From positions 17,431-81,430 of the forward strand of contig NZ_JAAJBT010000008.1 of assembly GCF_011392115.1 (NCBI RefSeq): DNA of 64,000 nt. Reading direction: 5' to 3'. A program made the position numbers and the translations under genes. The notes beneath the pieces were generated by a model. That model saw nothing but the letters and a program-made list of their open reading frames with translations, was not told the origin of the DNA and ran no database searches. Shown one piece after another: positions 25,738 to 31,893 of this stretch (positions are counted from its first letter, which is position 1; each line of letters opens with the position of its first letter). The stretch comes from Flavobacterium difficile (GTDB taxonomy: Bacteria; Bacteroidota; Bacteroidia; Flavobacteriales; Flavobacteriaceae).

Positions 25738-26311
25738 AGGCGATGTTTTTCTTAATTGGATATTCAAAATCAGGATAAATTTTATCAAATAATTCTAATT
25801 CCTCTACGTCATATTTTTTTTCGCACCATCCTGTTGAAATATTGATTTCTCCAAAGCCAAAATAAAACAAATCATTTTCATAATATCTAATTTTATTTTC
25901 AGAAAAATAACTCAAAGTTGTTTCAAGTGAAGAACCTTTTTCATTCAAAAGTTTTTTACGATTTAACCAAAATAATGTATTATCACCATAAATACCACCA
26001 ATTTTAATTTGTGCTGTTTCAAAATCTAAATTTTTTAAAATGTCCTCAAATTCAAAAATAAAATTATTTAATTCAATTGTGTCTCGTAAGAAATACTTTG
26101 CACTTCGTCCAAATGTAATAAAAACATTGTCGTAGCAATATGGTTTTTCCTCTGTTCCAATTGAAAAAATTGCAGGATGAAAATAAAAATAGTTTTTTGT
26201 TATTAAATCATTTTGAATAAACTTAATTGCGTCTTTATGATTTCGTGTCTCATTTTTTGCGTAGTCCATATCTAGCATTAAAACACCGTAAAAATAATTC
26301 CATTCAAACAT
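25736..26311 (-). CDS. Cassette gene of unknown function whose stop codon is part of its attC site
   Basis: 191 residues, soluble, no signal peptide, rich in Phe/Tyr/Asp/Glu (FGRSAKYFLRDTIELNNFIF, ENDLFYFGFGEINISTGWCE). No family recognised; size and composition recall immunity-type proteins, without proof. The last codons overlap the cassette end: IKKNIA then TAA, where the TAA is the beginning of site E34. The start lies 90 nt from the cassette boundary, an unusually long leader for this array. Confidence 0.64.
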   Translation of the reverse strand: MFEWNYFYGVLMLDMDYAKNETRNHKDAIKFIQNDLITKNYFYFHPAIFSIGTEEKPYCYDNVFITFGRSAKYFLRDTIELNNFIFEFEDILKNLDFETAQIKIGGIYGDNTLFWLNRKKLLNEKGSSLETTLSYFSENKIRYYENDLFYFGFGEINISTGWCEKKYDVEELELFDKIYPDFEYPIKKNIA

Positions 26312-26401
26312 ATATTTTATTTTTAGTTGGTTATTCTATTAAACAATATTTGTTGTTATAAAGTAACATTGGATTCTTGAGTCTGTGTTAAAATATCGCC
26401 T

Positions 26402-26525
26402 AACGTTCCGGCGCTTGGCGAGGTTGCGAACTTCGGAACTGATTATTTTCTTTCAATGATAAAATTTCTTGCGAGAAATAAACGTGAATTTACTACAAAA
26501 TTCGCAATCTTGCCAAACGCCTGTT
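26402..26525 (-). repeat. attC-like site E35, family II (closest to the integrase)
   Basis: 124 nt. Belongs to the first cassette, the gene at 26534-26968 (tag AGCAAC / GTTGCT). Minus-strand TATCATTG (one base off) in the centre. Confidence 0.87.
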
Positions 26526-26533
26526 AGCAACAG

Positions 26534-26968
26534 TTACTTTTTCTTAAATTTCTTTTCACGGATTAATTTTTTAAACTTTTCTGCTAAATCATATAATTTT
26601 TTCGGTCCTTTTCCTTCGTGAATTAAAATCGAATCTTTTTTTCTATTGAGATGTATGATATTAAACTTATAAGTTTGTCCATCTTCCATTGAACTATTCC
26701 AATATTCTTTTGAATAATCAAATTCGGATTCTTTTAAACTCTCAAGCAAATCTTCTTTTTCATTTTCATTGATAACGCTAAATAAATTTTCTTTTTCTGG
26801 GAAAATACTTTTCAAATAAATTGTATCTCCACCATTATATTTTAAAATAAAGTTTTCAGCAAGATTCCAAGATTCGAATTCAAACGTCACGAAAGATTTT
26901 TTAATCCGTTCTTTGTGTTGGCAGGAAAACAGAATATAAGCTATTAAAATAAAGATAAGTTGTCTCAT
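26534..26968 (-). CDS. Cassette gene: lipoprotein of unknown function (first cassette)
   Basis: 144 residues. Signal with lipobox LFSC (Cys16), then a mature domain containing FVTFEFESWNLAENFILKY, GDTIYLKSIFPEKENLFSV and a basic C-terminus (KKLIREKKFKKK). No family recognised. By the integron insertion rule it would be the most recently acquired cassette, because it lies next to the attI-like junction. Its start is 24 nt from that junction. Confidence 0.66.
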   Translation of the reverse strand: MRQLIFILIAYILFSCQHKERIKKSFVTFEFESWNLAENFILKYNGGDTIYLKSIFPEKENLFSVINENEKEDLLESLKESEFDYSKEYWNSSMEDGQTYKFNIIHLNRKKDSILIHEGKGPKKLYDLAEKFKKLIREKKFKKK

Positions 26969-26974
26969 GACGAG

Positions 26975-27060
26975 TTTGGTAATTGTTGCTAACTTGTTTA
27001 TATACGCAATCGAAATTACGTGCTTTTTTGTTAAATTATTGGTTTGTTATGGGTTATGAA
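26975..27060 (-). other. attI-like integration site (junction at 26992/26993)
   Basis: On the minus strand the integrase-side sequence ends ATATAAACAAG and the first cassette begins TTAGCAAC. Class 1 attI ends ACAAAG/TTAGGC, so the crossover layout (purine-rich AACAAG, then G/TTA) is strikingly similar. Only the cassette side has the mirrored tag (GTTGCT at 26985-26990 against AGCAAC at 26526); the sequence beyond 26993 has no attC arm. Extent of the site to the right is a guess. Confidence 0.65.
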
Positions 27061-27122
27061 AAAATAATTTAAAATGCGCATTGCGTTTTTTAAATATATT
27101 TTTACATTACTTTCTTCAACAT

Positions 27123-27130
27123 CAAATATA
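27123..27130 (-). promoter_or_regulatory. Possible cassette promoter (Pc-like) minus-7 element
   Basis: Minus-strand TATATTTG matches the Bacteroidota minus-7 consensus TAnnTTTG exactly and points from the integrase end into the first cassette, about 155 nt upstream of its start codon. No good TTG minus-33 element is visible at the right distance, so the call is weak. Confidence 0.35.
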
Positions 27131-27138
27131 ATAAAATT

Positions 27139-28254
27139 TTATAAAAGATCTAACGGACTAGTAATTTTTCTTAAACTATTGTCTGTGACTTGGGTGTAAA
27201 CTAATGTGGTTTTGATATTACTATGACCCAATAAATCTTGAATAAAACGAACATCGGTGCCGTTTTCTAATAAATGTGTGGCAAAACTATGTCGCAAACT
27301 GTGTACACCAACTTTTTTGGTAATATTAGCTTTTTTTGTAGCATCTTTAAATATTTGTTGTATGGTTCTTATCGAATATTGGCCGCCATATTGCCCTTCA
27401 AACAAATATTCTTTGGGTTTGTAGGTCATATAATATTCTCGTAACTGTGGTAAAATACTCTCGGGTAAATTGGCATAGCGGTCTTTTTTTCCTTTTGCTC
27501 TTGCAATGTAAACGCGCATGTATTTGCTGTCGATGTGCTCAATTTTTAAATTGATAATCTCCGAAACGCGTAAGCCCATTCCATAAATTAACTTTAAAAT
27601 GGTGTTGTGTTTTAGGTTTTCGGTTTGAGCTAAAATACTTTTTACTTCAGATAGGTGTAAGGCTTTGGGTAAAATTAATTGCTTTTTTGGTCGAGGTAAA
27701 TCTAATAGTAGTTGCGGTTGATGTAATACTTTTTCATAATAAAATTTAATGCCATTAATTCTACTATGTAAGGTGTTTTCAGCATATTTTAGTGTGTTAA
27801 TGCAATACAGTAAATAATTTTGAACTTCTGTAAGTGTACAATCTTGTGCCTGTTTTTCTTGTAAAAAGTATAAATATTGAGCAAAATCTTGAATGTAAGT
27901 GCGAATGGTATTAGAACTATAACCACAAAGTTGTAATTCATTTAATAGTTTTTGAATTTCATTTTTATTTTCTTCTGAAATTTTACTTAAAACACGCTTT
28001 CCAATTGCTGGCGGTTCTGAAATGTTAAAGCGTTTTCTGTATTCTGAATTGTCGGGTAAGTACCACATTTTTTGGGTTTGACTCCATTTTCGGCCTACAC
28101 AATTTTTAATTTCCTCTATAAAAACGGGATCATCTGTAATTTTGAAAAAAAGTACTTTTTTTTCACGATGGCTTCCTAATATTACTTCAAATGGCATGTA
28201 TGTTTTTCTTTGGCGGTTACTACACAAATCTAAACTAAAATTTTTAATTTTCAA
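27139..28254 (-). CDS. Tyrosine recombinase beside the array, candidate cassette integrase
   Basis: 371 residues. Residues 1-80 are an extra N-terminal module with WSQTQKMWYLPDN, a W-x-x-x-W-Y-x-P pattern seen before the core domain in many Bacteroidota recombinases. About 90-185 is the SAM-like DNA-binding domain. The catalytic domain has Arg229 (GMGLRVSE), Lys254 (RAKGKKDR), His318-x-x-Arg321 (HSLRHSFATHLL), His344 and Tyr353 (YTQV), all present. The tail SPLDLL recalls the SPLD tail of IntI proteins. K254 to H318 is 64 residues, close to XerD length (72 in the XerD at 53192), so the extra domain that marks true IntI is missing. Its 3' end faces the array 146 nt from the attI-like junction, and it runs in the same direction as the cassettes, the inverted arrangement known from Treponema denticola. 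Its role in the array is inferred from position. Confidence 0.85.
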   Translation of the reverse strand: MKIKNFSLDLCSNRQRKTYMPFEVILGSHREKKVLFFKITDDPVFIEEIKNCVGRKWSQTQKMWYLPDNSEYRKRFNISEPPAIGKRVLSKISEENKNEIQKLLNELQLCGYSSNTIRTYIQDFAQYLYFLQEKQAQDCTLTEVQNYLLYCINTLKYAENTLHSRINGIKFYYEKVLHQPQLLLDLPRPKKQLILPKALHLSEVKSILAQTENLKHNTILKLIYGMGLRVSEIINLKIEHIDSKYMRVYIARAKGKKDRYANLPESILPQLREYYMTYKPKEYLFEGQYGGQYSIRTIQQIFKDATKKANITKKVGVHSLRHSFATHLLENGTDVRFIQDLLGHSNIKTTLVYTQVTDNSLRKITSPLDLL

Positions 28255-28282
28255 AAATTCTGATTGAAAAGATATACGTGTA

Positions 28283-28340
28283 TGATAGCCCCGATAGGAG
28301 CAAAGTACCGTGTACTGCGGATAGCGGGTGCGAGGTTGTT
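28283..28340 (+). ncRNA. Candidate structured RNA or palindromic element (TAGCCC...GGATAGCGGG)
   Basis: GATAGCCCCGATAGGAGC, a hairpin GTACCGTGTAC, then GCGGATAGCGGGT. The same outer words occur at 61540-61630 (TAGCCCTGATAG ... CGGATAGCAGG) around a different middle. This is a recurrent intergenic element of Flavobacteria as I remember it; it may be the Flavo-1 motif, but I could not check. Strand is assumed from the shared orientation of the two copies. Confidence 0.4.
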
Positions 28341-28370
28341 AGAAAGGTAAAATTTGTGCTCCTAAAAAAA

Positions 28371-29063
28371 CTATTTGGCTTTTTCAATGGTATCCCAACT
28401 TTTCATGCCGTTGCCCGTAATTGGGATTTTTTCACCTAAATAGGTTGGATTGGAGCTTATTAGGATGTCTTTAAATGCTTTTACTCGAGTTAAAATTTCT
28501 CTGATTTTCCAATTGAAGCGAACGGATTCTTTATACATGTCTTCATTTACAGCGAATCCATAAGCGTTGATGCCTAAGTTTCTTGCAATGTAAACGGAAC
28601 GATTGATGTGGAAATCTTGCGTTACTATAATAGCACTTTTGATATCAAAAATTTCTTTAGCTCTGAACATGCTGTCATAGGTGTCGAAACCGGCATGGTC
28701 CATAAAAATCTGTTCTTTTTTAACTTTGAAATTTCGTCTGAGTATGTATTTTCGCATGCTGTTTACTTCATCATATTCTTTCTGACCGTGATCGCCAGAT
28801 AATAAAATGGCTTCTGCTTTATTCGCATAAATGATATTGATTCCAGCTACTAGTCGGTCTTCTAAAACATAGGAAAGTTTTTCTTGGTTGACTTTTGCAC
28901 CTAAAACGATTATGGCATCGACTTTTGGAAGTTTTTCAATTTCTGTAAATACGTAATTTTCTGTTGTTTTTACGATGTAATAATTGATGCTGAAAATTAT
29001 AAATACACCTAATGATGTGGTAATTAAAATTTTTCTGAAGTGTTTTTTAAAGAATGATTTCAT
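28371..29063 (-). CDS. sanA: SanA/YdcF-like DUF218 membrane protein
   Basis: 230 residues. A basic N-terminus and one membrane segment (about 11-30) precede a DUF218 domain with its characteristic elements: DAIIVLGAKV (about 49-58), LSGDHGQKEYDEVNSM, DHAGFDTYDSMFRAK and TQDFHINRSVYIAR. SanA of enterobacteria is an inner-membrane protein that supports the envelope barrier (vancomycin exclusion at high temperature); its biochemical activity is not firmly established. Located between the cassette integrase and an OmpA-like gene on the same strand. Family confident; symbol by homology in architecture. Confidence 0.82.
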   Translation of the reverse strand: MKSFFKKHFRKILITTSLGVFIIFSINYYIVKTTENYVFTEIEKLPKVDAIIVLGAKVNQEKLSYVLEDRLVAGINIIYANKAEAILLSGDHGQKEYDEVNSMRKYILRRNFKVKKEQIFMDHAGFDTYDSMFRAKEIFDIKSAIIVTQDFHINRSVYIARNLGINAYGFAVNEDMYKESVRFNWKIREILTRVKAFKDILISSNPTYLGEKIPITGNGMKSWDTIEKAK

Positions 29064-29100
29064 GAAACGGTTTTACCTTTCAAATATATAAAATTTACAT

Positions 29101-29132
29101 AAAAAAAAGCGACTAATTGATAGCCGCTTTCT
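29101..29132 (-). terminator. Rho-independent terminator after the OmpA-like gene
   Basis: On the minus strand AAAGCGGCTATCAATTAGTCGC can fold (GCG-x-CTA / TAG-x-CGC) and is followed by a run of eight T, 20 nt after the stop of the gene at 29153. Confidence 0.75.
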
Positions 29133-29152
29133 GAAAATTATGTATTTTGAAA

Positions 29153-30007
29153 TTACTTTGTAAGTGTTTTCATTTCTTTTTCTATCATGTCGTAAAACTG
29201 GTCTATTTTTGGCATAATAATAATGCGTGTTCTACGGTTTTTAGCTCTATTTTCAGCAGTGTCGTTATCTACTAATGGAATAAACGAACTTCTTCCGGCT
29301 GGAATTAATTGTTTAGGATTTACACCTAAATCGTTTTGTAACACACGTACAATTGATGTAGAGCGTTTTACAGATAAATCCCAGTTGTCTAATAATATAG
29401 CGTTTTTAATTGGCACATTATCGGTGTGACCTTCTACCATACATTCGAAATCGGGTTTGCTATTAATAACTTTGGCTACTTTAGCTAAAACAGATTTTGC
29501 TTTTAAATTTACATCGTAACTTCCTGATTTGAAAAGTAAATTATCTGCAATTGAAATCATCACGACTCCTTTTTCAACATTGATGTTAATATCTGGATCG
29601 TCAATACCTACTTCACGTTTTAAGCTCGTTACTAAAGCTAGTGTTACGCTATCTTTTTTAGTTAGTGCATCTTGTAAACGGGTGATTTTTAAATCTTTTT
29701 CGCGTAAACTTTCTAATGATTTTTCTAGGTTTTGAGCACCTTTTGTAGTTAAAACAGTCATTTCTTTTGAACTGTTTATTAAATCTGAATTCGTTTTCTT
29801 TAGATAATCTAACTGACTCATTAAGCTACTTTTTTCGGCATTTAATAAGTCTTTTTCAGATAAACAACTGTTTAATTTTACGGTTGCTGAGTTTAATAAA
29901 TCTTGGGTTTCTTTTTGTTGTGCTTCTAAGGTTGCGAATTTCTTTTTAGAAACACACGAGGTAAACACAAACGGGAGGATTGCGGCTAAAACTACTACTT
30001 TTCTCAT
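29153..30007 (-). CDS. OmpA-family lipoprotein (MotB-like peptidoglycan-binding domain)
   Basis: 284 residues. Signal with lipobox FTSC (Cys18). Residues about 22-115 form a coiled coil (LEAQQKETQDLLNSATVKLN and following heptads). The C-terminal OmpA/MotB domain (about 150-275) has VEGHTDNVPIKN, the peptidoglycan-contacting ENRAKNRRTRIIIMP and an LIPAGRSS turn. It would be an outer-membrane lipoprotein that grips the cell wall non-covalently through diaminopimelate. Monocistronic: a terminator follows it and 300 nt of non-coding DNA precede it. Confidence 0.88.
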   Translation of the reverse strand: MRKVVVLAAILPFVFTSCVSKKKFATLEAQQKETQDLLNSATVKLNSCLSEKDLLNAEKSSLMSQLDYLKKTNSDLINSSKEMTVLTTKGAQNLEKSLESLREKDLKITRLQDALTKKDSVTLALVTSLKREVGIDDPDININVEKGVVMISIADNLLFKSGSYDVNLKAKSVLAKVAKVINSKPDFECMVEGHTDNVPIKNAILLDNWDLSVKRSTSIVRVLQNDLGVNPKQLIPAGRSSFIPLVDNDTAENRAKNRRTRIIIMPKIDQFYDMIEKEMKTLTK

Positions 30008-30307
30008 ATTTATTTTGATTTTTTACAAAGTTATACAGAAAAAATCGTACCAAAGTGCTTAGAAAAGTGAAATTTTAGTTAAAAAAGTTTGAATTGGGAA
30101 GCTCGAAACTGCTAGTCAGAAGTTTTTGTTTTGGAATCTAAGCAACCCTGATACCTCAAATTCGCTTTACTTTTTAAAGTACATTAATCCGAAAAAATCT
30201 GAAGAAAAAAACATCGGTTAAACAACTCTATGTTTTTTTGTATAGAGCGAAATGCTTGTTTTCATAAAAAATCTGTAAGCTTGTAGGTTTAGAAAAAAAA
30301 TTGTTTG
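30008..30307. other. Intergenic region with no recognised element
   Basis: Roughly 300 nt, AT-rich. I see no ORF, tRNA or clear hairpin. It should contain the promoter of the OmpA-like gene on its left side (no exact TAnnTTTG found by eye near it). Confidence 0.5.
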
Positions 30308-31300
30308 TTACTTTAAACGGTTAAAAGTTTTCTTTTTCTGAACAAAATAACTCCAAACAATTGATTTTGTATGGAAATACTCTTTTTTCTGACACGATTG
30401 TCTCTTTTTTAAATTTCTAGATAGTAAATGATAGAAATAAAAATGAGCTTTTAGAATAGCAAAAGTATGTTTGAATTTTCCTTGAGATATAAATTGAATT
30501 CCCGCAATTCCATCCAAACACAAACGGATAAAAAGTATAGGAATTAATTTTTCTTTCGGAAGATTTTTGATTAACATTAACAACGAATTTCTAAAGTTTA
30601 GAAATGTTTTCTTTGGATTTCCTTCATTTAAAGTGGCGCCTCCAACGTGATATACTACTGATGTTGGACAATATTTAGCACTAAACCCTAAGTTATTAGC
30701 ACGCCAACATAAATCGATTTCTTCCTGATGTGCGAAAAAATCAGCATCAAAACCGTTTAATGTGCTGAAAACTTCTTTTCTAATAAAAAAACAAGCGCCA
30801 GTTGCCCAAAAGACTTCTGTTTCTTGGTTATACTGACCTAAATCTTCTTCCAATGTATTAAAAATTCTGCCTTTACAGAAAGGGTAACCATATTTGTCAA
30901 TAAATCCGCCAGCAGCTCCAGCATATTCAAAATGAGTTTTCTTTTTATAGTCTAATAATTTGGGTTGGATGATAGCTGTTTTGGGCTCCTTATCAAAAAT
31001 AGCTTCTATCGGAAGCAACCAATTTTCAGTGACTTCAATATCAGAATTCACCAAGGCATAATAAGGTTCTTCTACAAATTTTAAAGCTTCATTATAGCCT
31101 TTTGCAAATCCGAAATTACCTGTATTTTCGATTATTTTAACGGATGGAAATTCTTTTTTCAACACTTCAATTGAAGTATCTGTAGAAGCATTGTCCGCTA
31201 CATAAACAGTAGCATTTTCTGAAAACTGAATTATTGATGGTAGGAATTGCTTTAACAATTTAGCACCATTCCAATTTAAAATAACTACGGCTGTTTTCAT
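30308..31300 (-). CDS. Glycosyltransferase family 2
   Basis: 330 residues. The GT-A fold starts at once: VVILNWNGAKLLKQFLPSII (about 4-23), VADNASTDTS (about 34-43), NTGNFGFAKGYNEAL and the metal/nucleotide-sugar motif YALVNSDIEV (the DxD equivalent, about 79-88). WATGACFFIRKEVF and DADFFAHQEEIDLCWRANNLG complete the acceptor side, typical of rhamnosyl/GT2 enzymes of the WbbL type. Likely adds a sugar to a lipid-linked surface glycan at the inner face of the membrane. Sugar specificity cannot be deduced. Stands alone, with a restriction-like gene upstream. Confidence 0.88.
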   Translation of the reverse strand: MKTAVVILNWNGAKLLKQFLPSIIQFSENATVYVADNASTDTSIEVLKKEFPSVKIIENTGNFGFAKGYNEALKFVEEPYYALVNSDIEVTENWLLPIEAIFDKEPKTAIIQPKLLDYKKKTHFEYAGAAGGFIDKYGYPFCKGRIFNTLEEDLGQYNQETEVFWATGACFFIRKEVFSTLNGFDADFFAHQEEIDLCWRANNLGFSAKYCPTSVVYHVGGATLNEGNPKKTFLNFRNSLLMLIKNLPKEKLIPILFIRLCLDGIAGIQFISQGKFKHTFAILKAHFYFYHLLSRNLKKRQSCQKKEYFHTKSIVWSYFVQKKKTFNRLK

Positions 31301-31383
31301 TCTGATTTCTTAGATTATATTACAACAACACGGATTTAAAAAATTTTATTTAATAGTAAAATCTGTCAAATCTGTGTTCCTAT

Positions 31384-31830
31384 TTATTTCATATATTTTG
31401 GCAATTCTTTCAAAAAAGTATATTGTTCTTTTTCAAAATCCATTTGGCAAAAATAATGATTTAATCCGTTAGTAACCATTAAATATTCGGCTTTTAAAAT
31501 AAAATTATACCGTGCAATTTGGTCAAAAGTGTTTTGAGAAATCGGCACATTTGGTTGTTTGCATTCCACAATCAAGAAAATACTTCCGTCAGAATTAAAA
31601 ACAACAATGTCATACCGTTTATTCATACCATTAATTTTGACTTGTTTTTCAACGTTTAATAGCGATTTCGGAAAGTTGCATGCTTCCATCAAATAGAAAA
31701 CAGTATGTTGTCTTACCCATTCTTCTGGAGTTAACACCACAAATTTTTTTCTAATTTCATCAAAAATAGCAACTTTATTTTCACTATTTTTGAACCGAAA
31801 GGAATAAGATGGAAAATTCAGTTTTTGCAT
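31384..31830 (-). CDS. HsdR_N-type nuclease-like protein (short, stand-alone)
   Basis: 148 residues resembling only the N-terminal endonuclease module of type I restriction R subunits: RKKFVVLTPEEWVRQHTVFY, KRYDIVVFNSDGSIFLIVEC and KQP, i.e. the D...ExK nuclease core (Asp near 75, Glu-Cys-Lys near 88-90). Such stand-alone HsdR_N proteins are conserved next to holA in Bacteroidota and are not part of a restriction system; their role is unknown. It diverges from holA, 63 nt apart, so the two probably share a promoter region. Confidence 0.78.
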   Translation of the reverse strand: MQKLNFPSYSFRFKNSENKVAIFDEIRKKFVVLTPEEWVRQHTVFYLMEACNFPKSLLNVEKQVKINGMNKRYDIVVFNSDGSIFLIVECKQPNVPISQNTFDQIARYNFILKAEYLMVTNGLNHYFCQMDFEKEQYTFLKELPKYMK

Positions 31831-31893
31831 AGTGCAAAATTAACAATTTCTCCTTCATAGCCAACTAAAATCTGAACACTGATTGCTGTAAAA

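Larger units (their letters stand above)
1..26992 (-). mobile_element. Integron-like cassette array (35 complete cassettes, continues left of window)
   Basis: Thirty-five copies of a 122-127-nt imperfect inverted repeat divide this stretch into cassettes with 0-2 genes each, all genes on the minus strand. On the minus strand each repeat opens with TAACA plus a stem arm and closes with AACG/TTA, the layout of integron attC sites. In every cassette the first ~6-10 bases are complementary to the bases opening its own site, e.g. ATAGGC with GCCTAT for the gene at 11602 and GTATGC with GCATAC for the gene at 9321. One cassette (513 bp) is present twice, identical to the base. The array ends at an attI-like junction beside a tyrosine recombinase gene. 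Mobility by integrase is inferred from structure, not shown. Confidence 0.88.

Noticed and set aside
351..26525. REP/RAYT or insertion-sequence ends as an explanation of the repeats
   Set aside because: No transposase of the IS200/RAYT type is present, the copies alternate regularly with genes, and the end tags co-vary per cassette, which those elements do not show.
26534..26968. A separate defence island between array and recombinase
   Set aside because: Only one lipoprotein cassette and 146 nt of non-coding DNA separate site E35 from the recombinase gene.
31384..31830. Remnant of a type I restriction system
   Set aside because: Only an HsdR_N-like module is present and it is intact; no helicase, HsdM or HsdS remains nearby, and stand-alone forms next to holA are normal in this phylum.
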